A DNA stretch of 64,000 nucleotides from Pantoea sp. CCBC3-3-1 (GTDB lineage Bacteria > Pseudomonadota > Gammaproteobacteria > Enterobacterales > Enterobacteriaceae). Shown here in pieces: positions 1-8,245 of the stretch. Position 1 is the stretch's first letter; each line of letters starts with the position of its first letter. The notes beneath the pieces were generated by a model. The model made no database searches. It saw nothing but the letters and a program-made list of their open reading frames with translations, and was not told the origin of the DNA. The position numbers were made by a program, and so were the translations under genes. The stretch covers positions 4,154,001-4,218,000 of the forward strand of contig NZ_CP034363.1 of NCBI RefSeq assembly GCF_007981265.1, in the 5' to 3' direction.

Positions 1-1087
1 ACCGGATTTCCCCACGCCTGACCATGCTATCGCGGCGGCCCATGCGGCAGCGCTGGCGGGCGACACGCGCTATCCACCCGTTGACGGCACGCCAGCCTTG
101 CGGGCGGCAATTCAACGGAAATTCAGGCGGGACAATCATCTGGATTATCCGCTCAGCCAGATCCTGACGGCTGGCGGTGCCAAACAGATTATTTTCAACG
201 CAATGATGGCAACGATTAATACGGGTGATGAGGTCATTATTCCCTCCCCTTCCTGGATCAGCTATGCCGACATCGTCAAATTCGCCGGCGGCGTGCCGGT
301 TCCGGTTGCCTGCTTACAGGAAAATGGCTTCAAGCCCCGGCCGGACGATCTGCAAGCAGCCATTACGCCACGCACTAAGTGGCTGCTGCTGAATTATCCG
401 GGCAACCCAACCGGTGCGGTCGCTACCCGCGCAGAGCTGCTGGCGATAGCGAAGCTGATGCTGCATCACCCGGATATCTGGATTATGACTGACGATATTT
501 ATGAACATCTGATCTACGACGATGCGACGTTTTATACGCTGGCAGAGGTTGAACCTCGTTTGCTGGATCGCGTGCTGACGGTAAATGGCATCTCCAAAGC
601 CTGGGCCATGACCGGCTGGCGGCTGGGGTTTTGTGGTGGCCCGGAGCCGCTGATCAAAGCGATGAGTAATGTGAATACCCAGAACAGCGGCGGCATCTCG
701 ACGCTAACGCAGGCGGCAGCCGTAGCGGTACTGGACGGTCCGCAGGAACTTTTAAAAGAGCGGGCCGCTATTTATCGCCAGCGCCGTGATTATGTTCTTG
801 AGCGTCTGACCTCGGTGGATGGCCTGCTCTGCCACAGGCCACAAGGTGCTTTCTACCTCTTCGTGAATATCGCCGCGTTTACCGGTAAAACAACCGCGGG
901 CGGTCGGAAGATCGGTAACGATACGGACTTTGTCATGGCGCTACTGGAGGAGCAACAGGTAGTCACCGTTCAGGGGGCGGCTTACGGTATGAGTCCTTTC
1001 TTCCGCCTGTCGTACGCGACAAGTCTCGATATATTGCAGGAAGGTTGTAACCGTATCGCGGCTTTTTGCCAGGGGATGCGGGATTAG
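1..1087 (+). CDS. Class I/II PLP-dependent aminotransferase (5' end outside window)
   Basis: Fold-type I aminotransferase, probably acting on aspartate or another amino acid with 2-oxoglutarate. The frame is open from the first bases of the window (PDFPTPDHAI...), so the start lies upstream and only about 360 C-terminal residues are seen. Visible family marks are the NYPGNPTG motif that contacts the cofactor phosphate and substrate, the TDDIYEHL segment, and SKAWAMTGWRLG with the PLP-binding lysine. The substrate cannot be named from sequence; an aspartate/aromatic class is the best guess. It converges with the pxpC gene across a short gap with a hairpin. Confidence 0.85.
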   Translation, partial: PDFPTPDHAIAAAHAAALAGDTRYPPVDGTPALRAAIQRKFRRDNHLDYPLSQILTAGGAKQIIFNAMMATINTGDEVIIPSPSWISYADIVKFAGGVPVPVACLQENGFKPRPDDLQAAITPRTKWLLLNYPGNPTGAVATRAELLAIAKLMLHHPDIWIMTDDIYEHLIYDDATFYTLAEVEPRLLDRVLTVNGISKAWAMTGWRLGFCGGPEPLIKAMSNVNTQNSGGISTLTQAAAVAVLDGPQELLKERAAIYRQRRDYVLERLTSVDGLLCHRPQGAFYLFVNIAAFTGKTTAGGRKIGNDTDFVMALLEEQQVVTVQGAAYGMSPFFRLSYATSLDILQEGCNRIAAFCQGMRD

Positions 1088-1109
1088 AACGTAGAAGCAT
1101 GTGATGATT

Positions 1110-1134
1110 CGGCACCTGACGGTGCCGAGCTCGG
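1110..1134. terminator. Hairpin between convergent genes
   Basis: A 7-bp perfect stem (CGGCACC / GGTGCCG, loop TGAC) at 1110-1127 runs into a second palindrome CCGAGCTCGG at 1125-1134. It sits 22 bases after the aminotransferase stop and before the pxpC stop on the other strand. There is no T-run, so termination is inferred from position only. Confidence 0.4.
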
Positions 1135-1155
1135 GAGAGGACGGATTCAGGTTTA

Positions 1156-2184
1156 TCAGCACGCGGTTAAAGGGGAGCGGCAAGCTGTCATGCTCATCCC
1201 TTTAACTGCACAACCGCTTAACGCGCTACAACTTTGCCGCACTTTGGTCAGCCAGCGCTCTATTTCTTTTGCCACAACAATAGCCTCACCTGCCTCGCTT
1301 TTTACCAGCTGCAACCACTGGCCGGGTTGGATCTGGCCGAGACGCCATAAATCCTCTTCAATTACTCCCGCGATTTTTGGGTAGCCGCCTGCCGTATTGG
1401 CATCGCTTAACTGAATAATCGGCTCGCCTGCGGGCGGCACCTGTACAATGCCGGGCACCAGCCCGTAAGAGCGCATTTCAATGGTTTCGGCAGGGAAAAT
1501 CGGTTCGCCGCTTAAGCGATAGCCCGTACGATTGCTCTGGCGGGAAACCTGCCAGCGCTGCTGCCAGAAACGGGCATGATCGGCTGCAAACAGTGCATAC
1601 TCCCCGGCCGGTATGGCCCGTAGCTGCACCACGCCGTCGCTACTGACGGGAAAAGCGTGCGCCATCGCCACCGTTGGTGGCTCAATGCCGATCCCCGCTG
1701 CGGGTAAAGCCGCCGCCGATGACAGGCCAACGGGCAGCCTGTCGCCTGTTTCCAGCGCGCGCCCTTTATAACCGCCGAAACTGCCGCGCAATGCAGTACT
1801 GCGCGATCCCATGACCTGCGGTACGTCAATACCGCCAGCTACACAAAGGTAACTGCGCGCACCACCACGGGGAAACTGCAGCGTGAGCTGCTGGCCTTTT
1901 TTGACTGAGCAGCCCCACCACGGAGGAAGATCCCTATCATCCAGCCGGGCGCGGCAGTCCGCTCCGGTAATCGCAATACTGGTATCCGTCAGAAAGCGTA
2001 CGCTGAAAGGGAAGATCTGAATCTCCAGACAGGCGGCGTTTTCATCATTCCCCAGCAGGATATTTCCCGCGCGTAGCGCAAGCGGATCCATCGCGCCGCT
2101 TACTGAAACGCCCATATGCCGGAAGCCGCTGCGGCCGGTATCCTGTACGGTATTTAGCGCGGCGGATTTGATAATTTCAATCAC
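1156..2184 (-). CDS. pxpC: 5-oxoprolinase subunit C / biotin-dependent carboxyltransferase-like (KipA family)
   Basis: Subunit of the prokaryotic 5-oxoprolinase PxpABC, which hydrolyses 5-oxoproline to glutamate with ATP in the cytoplasm. The N-terminus (IIKSAALNTVQDTGRSGFRH, then GVSVSGAMDP) is the characteristic start of the KipA/AHS2 family and the length of 342 aa is near the family norm. The GTG start at 2184 overlaps the pxpB stop by four bases (GTGA), indicating translational coupling. No pxpA (LamB/YcsF) gene is present in the window, so either PxpA is encoded elsewhere or the pair has another role such as KipIA-type regulation or urea amidolyase-like chemistry. Confidence 0.85.
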   Translation of the reverse strand: MIEIIKSAALNTVQDTGRSGFRHMGVSVSGAMDPLALRAGNILLGNDENAACLEIQIFPFSVRFLTDTSIAITGADCRARLDDRDLPPWWGCSVKKGQQLTLQFPRGGARSYLCVAGGIDVPQVMGSRSTALRGSFGGYKGRALETGDRLPVGLSSAAALPAAGIGIEPPTVAMAHAFPVSSDGVVQLRAIPAGEYALFAADHARFWQQRWQVSRQSNRTGYRLSGEPIFPAETIEMRSYGLVPGIVQVPPAGEPIIQLSDANTAGGYPKIAGVIEEDLWRLGQIQPGQWLQLVKSEAGEAIVVAKEIERWLTKVRQSCSALSGCAVKGMSMTACRSPLTAC

Positions 2185-2879
2185 AGCTCAATCCTCACAG
2201 GCAAAAAACGAATGCTGTCGCCCGGCGCCATCAGCGCAGGCGGATGCGCGTCGGGATCGAATACGTTAAGTTCAGCAAAACCAATCGCATTCCAGCCGTT
2301 GGGGCCGGTCAGCGCAGAGACGCCCGTCTGCGCACCGCCAATGGTAACGGTGCCCTTCAGCATATGCAGAGAAGGCACTTTTTTTCTTGGCGTGGCGAGG
2401 GAAGCATCCAGCCCGTGCAGGTAGCCAAATCCGGGCGCGCTGCCCAGTGCAAAAACCGTGTAATTTCCCTGAGCGTGCCGGCGGATCACTTCCTGAGCAG
2501 ACAGGCCGGTATGCTGGCAAACGGTAAGCAGATCGCTGGCGTGTTCGCCGCCATACACAACCGGAATTTCAATGATTTTGCCAACGGGATGTACCGCTCT
2601 GGCCTGTTCCCACAGCTTTTTAAGCTTGATTAGCGTGCCGTCGTAATCGGCAGGAGTTTGTCGAAAAATAATGAGGAGATTGGTTACGCCAGGGATAAGC
2701 GATTCGACCGCTTTATCATCCTGTAGCGAGGCGGCCAGCGACCAGATCCGTCGCTGGGCGGGTAAATCAAACGCTCCCGGCGCTTCAATCAGCCAGGCGC
2801 GACTGCCGATGGTGGATATTTTGGCCTGACCGTCCAGTCCACCTGCGACAGGTCGTTTCTCATGCAGCAGCATCGTCAT
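2181..2879 (-). CDS. pxpB: 5-oxoprolinase subunit B (KipI family)
   Basis: Partner of PxpC in the 5-oxoprolinase complex; AHS1/KipI domain over nearly the whole 232 aa. Family signatures include EIPVVYGGEHA, the GSAPGFGYLHGLD segment, the ATPRKKVP motif and IGGAQTGVSALTGPNGW near the C-terminus, including the histidine conserved in the family. An RBS-like GGA lies in the upstream gene's tail, and only three bases separate it from the preceding solute-binding protein gene. The order SBP-pxpB-pxpC suggests import of a substrate such as 5-oxoproline or an amino acid coupled to its breakdown (inference). Confidence 0.87.
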   Translation of the reverse strand: MTMLLHEKRPVAGGLDGQAKISTIGSRAWLIEAPGAFDLPAQRRIWSLAASLQDDKAVESLIPGVTNLLIIFRQTPADYDGTLIKLKKLWEQARAVHPVGKIIEIPVVYGGEHASDLLTVCQHTGLSAQEVIRRHAQGNYTVFALGSAPGFGYLHGLDASLATPRKKVPSLHMLKGTVTIGGAQTGVSALTGPNGWNAIGFAELNVFDPDAHPPALMAPGDSIRFLPVRIEL

Positions 2880-2882
2880 CGT

Positions 2883-3719
2883 TTATTCCAGAGGCTGAAA
2901 CTTGAGGCTGGCTAACGACTGTACTTTCTCTTCCCTGACCATTTTGTATTCCGTCGCCGGCCCAATCCACTTGTTCCAGATTTTGTCGATACTGCCGTCG
3001 TCATCCATCGCTTTCAGGCTGCTGTTCACTTTCTCCAGCAGGGCCGGCTCATCCTTTTTCATTCCAACGCCAATCGGTTCCAGCGCCATCGGCTCCTTAA
3101 TCATTCCCAACGCGATGCCATCTTTTCCCGCCTGTGAAATCATTTTTGTCGCCGTCATGGTATTGGTCACGAAGCCGACTGCCTTGTTTTGCTCCAGTGC
3201 GAGGAAAGCAGAAGCCGCGTCCTGGAAGGTAATGGCTTTTGCGCCTGCCAGATAGATCGACTGTTCTGATGTCGTGCCTTTAGTCGCACTCAGCCGTTTT
3301 CCTTTAAAATCTGCCCGCGTCTTGTCCACGTTGGGCTGTTTCACTACCAGCATCTCTTTGGCTACGTAGTAAGGATCGCTGAACTGAATCTGTTTGCCAC
3401 GGGTTTTGGTGTACGCAAGGTTGGCGATCAGCACGTCTGCCCGGCCGGTAGCAATAACGGCGATACGCGCTTCGATGGACGTTGGCATCAGATTAGCTTT
3501 TACGCCCATCTGTTTCGCTAACGCATCGCACAGATCAACGTCCATACCTGCCAGCTGACGAGTTTTAGGATCGGGAGAGGAAAAAGGCGGGACGTCGGAG
3601 TAGACCGCGCAGTTCAGCTGTCCACGCGCCTGAATATCACCCAGAAGATCTGCTTTTGCCGGTGAGAAGGCCATCAGCATCGGCAGCGCCAGTAATGAGC
3701 AGGACACCATTTTCTTCAT
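2883..3719 (-). CDS. ABC transporter substrate-binding protein, family 3 (amino acid type)
   Basis: Periplasmic polar amino-acid-type binding protein (SBP_bac_3). It has a signal peptide (MKKMVSCSLLALPMLMAFSPAKA) followed by GDIQARGQLNCAVYSDVPPF, the usual start of the mature domain, and GMDVDLCDALAKQMG. I start at the ATG at 3719 (278 aa) because GGGGA lies 7 bases upstream; a TTG one codon earlier is less likely. It heads an operon with pxpB and pxpC. No permease or ATPase gene is adjacent, so it either borrows a transporter or the rest is elsewhere. Confidence 0.85.
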   Translation of the reverse strand: MKKMVSCSLLALPMLMAFSPAKADLLGDIQARGQLNCAVYSDVPPFSSPDPKTRQLAGMDVDLCDALAKQMGVKANLMPTSIEARIAVIATGRADVLIANLAYTKTRGKQIQFSDPYYVAKEMLVVKQPNVDKTRADFKGKRLSATKGTTSEQSIYLAGAKAITFQDAASAFLALEQNKAVGFVTNTMTATKMISQAGKDGIALGMIKEPMALEPIGVGMKKDEPALLEKVNSSLKAMDDDGSIDKIWNKWIGPATEYKMVREEKVQSLASLKFQPLE

Positions 3720-3966
3720 CAAGAATTCCCCGTTATCGTTGTCAGTTACAGCAGATCGCTGCCGCTGTTCAGTTTCCGACTATAGAGAGCCTTGCAGGCG
3801 CTGTATAAGAGGTAAACCCTGTATGGCAATATGCAATTTGTATGACACTCTCCCTGATGGCTATAAGTAAATGCTATCCGTACAGAGCAAAATGATGTTA
3901 TCCCCCGTCGTCTCCGGTCTTTTATGGTGAGCAGCGTTGAGGCAGGCAGGACTGGCGGAGTGAACA

Positions 3967-4884
3967 ATGAATTCCAGAGTGGGCATAGCGTTAAAAATCG
4001 GGGCGGCGCTGTGTGCCACCTTAATGCTGGCATGTGTGAAAGGGCTGGATGGCGCCATCCCTACCGGCGAGGTGATTTTTTTCCGTTCTTTTATCGCCCT
4101 CTTTCCGCTGCTTGTCTGGCTTAAATGTCAGGGCAACATTGCCAGCCAGCTCAAAACGAAAAATATTTTTGGCCATTTAATTCGCGGATTTTCCGGCACG
4201 GGCGGCATGTATTTTAACTATATGGCGCTGGTTTATATTTCCTTAGCCGATGCGACAGCCATCAGCTATGCCGCACCGTTATTTACGGTCATTCTGGCGG
4301 CGCTGCTGCTGAAAGAAAACGTGCGTTTTTCCCGCTGGCTGGCGGTAATAGCAGGCTTCTCAGGCATTCTGGTGATGCTTTCTGCGCATTTGAGCGAAAA
4401 CAATTCATTATTTGCCGGACACATCGATCTTACTGCCGGTCTGGGCGTGATGCTGGCGCTGCTCGCCGCACTCTGTACCGCCGTCTCATCGGTGCAAATC
4501 CGTTTTTTAAACGGTATTGAAAAACCGGGCGCGATCGTCTTCTACTTTTCGTTAATGACCATGCTTATCGGCATGGCCACCGTTGTTTTTGGCTGGACGC
4601 GGCCCAGCCCGTTGCAATTGTTGCTGCTGGTCGGCTGCGGATTTTTTGGCGGTATGGCGCAAATCCTGATCACGCTCAGCCTGCGCTATGCTGATGCTTC
4701 ACTCCTTGCGCCCTTTGACTACACCTCGCTGGTCTGGTCGATGCTGATTGGTTATCTCTTTCTGAACAGCTTGCCGACCGTCTCCACCCTGACCGGCGCG
4801 TCAATCGTTGCGCTGGCAGGCATATTTACCGTGTGGAGTGAACAACGGAAGCGGAAACTTAGCGTCATCCGCACGGTGAACTAA
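3967..4884 (+). CDS. DMT superfamily transporter (two EamA domains)
   Basis: Inner-membrane transporter of the drug/metabolite superfamily, about ten hydrophobic segments in 305 aa forming two EamA repeats (roughly residues 5-140 and 150-290). Typical features are the early GEVIFFRSFIAL segment, the ATAISYAAPLF motif ending repeat one, and DASLLAPFDYTSLVW in repeat two. Such proteins export metabolites, often amino acids or nucleotides; S-adenosylmethionine uptake is another known activity of close relatives. The start is fixed by GGAG six bases before the ATG. It converges with the neighbouring oxidoreductase, five bases apart, so no shared operon. Confidence 0.85.
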   Translation: MNSRVGIALKIGAALCATLMLACVKGLDGAIPTGEVIFFRSFIALFPLLVWLKCQGNIASQLKTKNIFGHLIRGFSGTGGMYFNYMALVYISLADATAISYAAPLFTVILAALLLKENVRFSRWLAVIAGFSGILVMLSAHLSENNSLFAGHIDLTAGLGVMLALLAALCTAVSSVQIRFLNGIEKPGAIVFYFSLMTMLIGMATVVFGWTRPSPLQLLLLVGCGFFGGMAQILITLSLRYADASLLAPFDYTSLVWSMLIGYLFLNSLPTVSTLTGASIVALAGIFTVWSEQRKRKLSVIRTVN

Positions 4885-4889
4885 GCCGT

Positions 4890-5924
4890 TCAGCGCTCCT
4901 CATTAAATACGATGCCCAGTTGTCTGCGCACCTCATCCATAGTGGAGAGCGTCTGCAAGGACGTTTGCAGTGAACGAACAGGCGATGTCTGTAAGCCCTG
5001 TCCTACGCACCAGGCAAAATGTTCAGCCTCATAACTGAGCTGCGCATAACGATTTTGCGGTTCTTCCCAACGCAGCGACTTATTGCCCTGGCTTGAGGTC
5101 AAAACGAAGCCGCCCGGCGCATAGAATTGTCCGTCAAGCACGATGCTGGCCTCGCGCCCGGCAATAACCGCTCGGCCCGGCGTGTTGCTGAACAGCGTAG
5201 TATGCAGCACTGAATGCATGCCGCTCGGGTGCTGTAACAGCATGGATGCCTGCCCGTTGACGCCGCCTTCTGCTGGCTGGCCGCAAGCGGTAATATGCGC
5301 AGGCGCCCCGCCTCCCACCATCACGCTGAACGCCAACAGATAACTGCCCAGATCCAGCATCGGCCCGCCAGCTAAATCGGCGTTAAAAATACGGTGATCC
5401 GGCGTGAAGAACTCACCATGATCGGCAATCAGCGTGTGCAGATCGCCTAACGCGCCATCAGCCAGCAGCTGACGCAGCACATCATATTTCGGTGTAAAAT
5501 CACACCACATCGCCTCCATACAAAGTACTCCCCGCCGCTGCGCTTCAGCCTGAAGCTCTGCGCCCTCCTGCGCATTTAATGCCAGCGGCTTTTCAATCAG
5601 CACATGCTTACCCGCCCGCAACGCTTGCAGCCCATCCGGGAAGTGATGATTGTGTGGCGTGGCGATATACACTACGTCCAGCGCATTCATCGCCAGCATC
5701 TCATCAGCACTGCTGAAGGTATGCGGGATCGCCCATTTATCCGCGAAGGCGCGGGTCTTCCCGGCGTTGCGTCCGGCAACCGCCACCAGTTTTTGCGCGC
5801 TGTTTTCTTTTAACGCTTTAGCGAAATGCGCGGCTATCCAGCCAGGACCGATAATTCCCCAGCGCAGAACGGGAACGGCTTGTGGCTCAGGATTTCTCGG
5901 GACAGGTAATACGGAGGGAAACAT
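4890..5924 (-). CDS. Gfo/Idh/MocA family NAD(P)-dependent oxidoreductase
   Basis: Cytoplasmic dehydrogenase of the Gfo/Idh/MocA family, which oxidises or reduces sugars, inositols or related polyols. An N-terminal Rossmann fold (RWGIIGPGWIAAHF near residue 21) is followed by the VYIATPHNHHF segment and the catalytic EKPLALN motif around residue 110; a C-terminal substrate domain includes GGPMLDLGSYLLA. A strong Shine-Dalgarno (AAAGGAGT) six bases upstream supports the ATG at 5924. It is monocistronic, so the substrate cannot be inferred from neighbours. Confidence 0.85.
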   Translation of the reverse strand: MFPSVLPVPRNPEPQAVPVLRWGIIGPGWIAAHFAKALKENSAQKLVAVAGRNAGKTRAFADKWAIPHTFSSADEMLAMNALDVVYIATPHNHHFPDGLQALRAGKHVLIEKPLALNAQEGAELQAEAQRRGVLCMEAMWCDFTPKYDVLRQLLADGALGDLHTLIADHGEFFTPDHRIFNADLAGGPMLDLGSYLLAFSVMVGGGAPAHITACGQPAEGGVNGQASMLLQHPSGMHSVLHTTLFSNTPGRAVIAGREASIVLDGQFYAPGGFVLTSSQGNKSLRWEEPQNRYAQLSYEAEHFAWCVGQGLQTSPVRSLQTSLQTLSTMDEVRRQLGIVFNEER

Positions 5925-6116
5925 TCGGACTCCTTTTGCTGTTCAGCATCTGTGCTGTGAATCTGACCGCGCCGATAATGACGGGCCAGAGCGTCAAAGG
6001 ATGAGAATAGTGTGGCTTCAGGCAGAGCGATAAGTGCGTTTTGCGGCGGCAATGATGGAAAACCCTCAAATGAGGCGGTAAGCTCGCCGCTTCATTTTTT
6101 TTGAAAGAAGTTGAGC

Positions 6117-6464
6117 ATGAACCGCAAAAACATCTTGATCCTTATCGCCGTGATGACTATCGTCTACGCTATATATCTTTTTTTTAAGCCTCATAAGCAG
6201 GATCCGCACTATTTTGCTGCCGCCTGCGTTGTGCTTAACGATATGGCAGCGCCTGCGTCGACCGCGGATTTTACGGAAAAATTGCGCACGGTGATCATGA
6301 ACGAAAACGCCTCTTACGCCGTGGATAAAGTTGAGTTCGACCCGGCTTCAGCGCAAGCGGCTATCAGACATTATCAACATTTGTCAGAAACAGAGCAGCG
6401 GCAGGCCAAAAAGAGTATCGATAGCTGCCTGCCGGTGATGATGCCTCAGAATTCAGGCAGTTAA
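6117..6464 (+). CDS. Small membrane-anchored protein of unknown function
   Basis: Not recognised. An N-terminal hydrophobic helix (ILILIAVMTIVYAIYLFF, residues about 5-22) would anchor it, leaving a soluble region of about 90 residues. Two cysteines, in ACVVL and DSCLPV, could pair in the periplasm. I start at the ATG at 6117 (115 aa) because GAAAGAAG lies six bases upstream; a TTG at 6111 would leave no spacer. It is alone on its strand with no operon partner. Confidence 0.55.
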   Translation: MNRKNILILIAVMTIVYAIYLFFKPHKQDPHYFAAACVVLNDMAAPASTADFTEKLRTVIMNENASYAVDKVEFDPASAQAAIRHYQHLSETEQRQAKKSIDSCLPVMMPQNSGS

Positions 6465-6984
6465 CTGCCTGACGGCGGTGGAGCCATGCCAACACTCATT
6501 TCATGAATTAGGTTAATAAATTTTCATTATTTCCTGATGAAAAATAGTCTTCCGCCGTCGTATACTATTCTCTAATTATTTCTATAACATGAATAAATAA
6601 TTCCTTTTGCTGGCACTAAATGTCTTTAGCGAGATGAAAAGAGTTAAACCTGACAAAAGCGTGCCATGACATACTCACTTAGCAGAAAAAAATAATGAAA
6701 CCACCCTGTGGCTTCAACATAATTAAGACCAGACTTTTTCAGACTCACGCCGTGAAAACGTGTAACCGTTTTAAAAAAAAGAAACACATAAATACTTTTC
6801 TTTTTGCAATAACATTGTATTAACAAAAAAAACGGAACCTACTGATAATTAGCGCTTAACATCACTGACCAGGTTTAATCTGTAAGTTATTTTCATGGTT
6901 AATAATGCCCTTATACTGGAGTCTCGCCCTTTTTTTAAAGTCAGGAGGGGTTAACTATGTCTCTTTTACGGTGGGCGCAATCTT
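6465..6984. other. AT-rich intergenic region with a strong Shine-Dalgarno and a 41-codon reading frame
   Basis: This 520-base stretch is clearly A+T-rich from about 6500 to 6900 and codes for no recognisable protein. Near its end, AGGAGGGG at 6943-6950 stands seven bases before an ATG at 6957 that opens a 41-codon frame (MSLLRWAQSYAGR... to a TAA at 7080). That frame overlaps, in another phase, the start of the small cysteine-motif protein at 6985. It may be a leader peptide, or the true site for translation re-initiation on that gene. Confidence 0.45.
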
Positions 6985-7236
6985 ATGCAGGCAGATTATT
7001 ATTACGTTACGAAGCAAACCGAGCACACCGATTTTCACCTGGTGCACCGGCGGGGATGCCGAAAGATGCCGGAAAAGAATAAACTGGTATTTATAGGCAG
7101 TTTTTATGCCCCTCTTCAGGCTTTAACCATCGCTAAAGTGCGTTTTGGTAAGCAGGTAAAAGCCTGCTACTACTGTTGCCAGTTACATCATGATGACGTC
7201 AGACGCCAACCTGCTTCTCATGTTTACCGTTCCTGA
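6985..7236 (+). CDS. Small protein with H-x4-C ... CYYC motif, uncharacterised family
   Basis: An 83-aa protein that resembles a widespread family of short uncharacterised proteins built as YYV...H-x-VH-x-x-x-C ... LG-x-F ... A-x-x-x-AK ... V-x-GC-Y-x-C ... H. Here this reads YYYVTK, HLVHRRGC, FIGSF, ALTIAKVRF, ACYYCCQLHH. The His/Cys arrangement suggests metal binding or redox activity (inference). The RBS is weak and the frame opens only 33 bases downstream of a stop, so ATG 6985 is the sole reasonable start. The last 13 bases overlap the convergent LysR-type gene. The tail after LHH is not typical and may be an extension through mutation. Confidence 0.55.
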   Translation: MQADYYYVTKQTEHTDFHLVHRRGCRKMPEKNKLVFIGSFYAPLQALTIAKVRFGKQVKACYYCCQLHHDDVRRQPASHVYRS

Positions 7237-8162
7237 TGCAGCATTAAAGCGTTTGCTGCAAGCTGATGACTCAGATAATCCACAAAGCATCTTATCCGAC
7301 GGGGAATCTGTCTGTTGTGCGCGTAAACAGCATAAATATCCGCTGACGGTGCCTGATAGCGCGTCAGGACCTGCTTCAGTTTGCCATTGCCAATGGCCTC
7401 ATGAGCATCCCACCATGAACGCAGGATCAGGCCATGGCCATCAAGCGCCAGGCGCATCGCGACTTCTCCGTCATTGGTCGTTAAACTGCCCTGCACTTTT
7501 TGGGCGATCTCACGCCCTTCGCTGCTAAACCGCCATATGGCATAATCTGACTCATGCTGCCGTAACACGATGCAGTTATGCGCGGCCAAATCTTCCACCC
7601 TTTCCGGTACGCCGTGGCGTTCAAGATAGTCAGGCGAAGCGCAAACAACCCGAAAATTTGGCGCGATACGTCGGGCAATCAGCCGTGAATCGGGCACATC
7701 CCCAACGCGTATATCAATATCAATGCCAGATTCCGGCCAGTTTAAAGGCTGACTGGTGAGCTGCAGGCCGATGTTCAGAGCAGGATGCAGTCTGGCAAAC
7801 GCAGAGATCAGCGGAGCAATATGCCGTCGCCCAAAACCAAATGAGGCGTTGATTTGCAAACTGCCACGCAGTACCTCGCTCTGGCGACTGACCGTATCCT
7901 CAAGCTCTGCCAGCTGATCTAAAATCGGCCGTGCTCCTGCGGCATAAAGCGCTCCCTCCTGCGTCAATTCAAGGCGCCGTGTAGTCCTTTTAACTAACTG
8001 AACGCCAAGTTTATTTTCCAAACTGGAGAGCCTTTTACTGACGGCAGGCAGGCTTAATCCCAGCTCTCTGGCAACCTCAGTCAGGCTTGAAAGCGCGGCA
8101 ACACGCATAAAAAAATGCAGGTCGTCACTGCTGGTGCTCCATTCTTTACTTTTATTCAACAT
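7224..8162 (-). CDS. LysR-type regulator, DmlR-like
   Basis: Transcriptional regulator of the LysR family, 312 aa. The N-terminal winged HTH spans about residues 12-75 (ALSSLTEVARELGLSLPAVS, then LVKRTTRRLELT), and the effector-binding domain follows (GSLQINASFGFGRRHIAPLI, SGIDIDIRVGD). It is divergent from the D-malate/tartrate dehydrogenase gene with an 83-base shared promoter region, the same arrangement as dmlR/dmlA (yeaT/yeaU) in E. coli, so it probably activates that gene in response to the substrate. Orthology is inferred from arrangement and family. Confidence 0.8.
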   Translation of the reverse strand: MLNKSKEWSTSSDDLHFFMRVAALSSLTEVARELGLSLPAVSKRLSSLENKLGVQLVKRTTRRLELTQEGALYAAGARPILDQLAELEDTVSRQSEVLRGSLQINASFGFGRRHIAPLISAFARLHPALNIGLQLTSQPLNWPESGIDIDIRVGDVPDSRLIARRIAPNFRVVCASPDYLERHGVPERVEDLAAHNCIVLRQHESDYAIWRFSSEGREIAQKVQGSLTTNDGEVAMRLALDGHGLILRSWWDAHEAIGNGKLKQVLTRYQAPSADIYAVYAHNRQIPRRIRCFVDYLSHQLAANALMLHQER

Positions 8163-8245
8163 TGGATTAAATCTCAGGCTAATTATTTAACCATAATGCT
8201 GAAATAGACTCAGGGAGAAAACCCCCTTTATTCAGGAGAAAAGTT

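Noticed and set aside
6905..7096. 63-aa frame over the small cysteine-motif gene
   Set aside because: No RBS at its start and no recognisable motif; the frame at 6985 matches a family.
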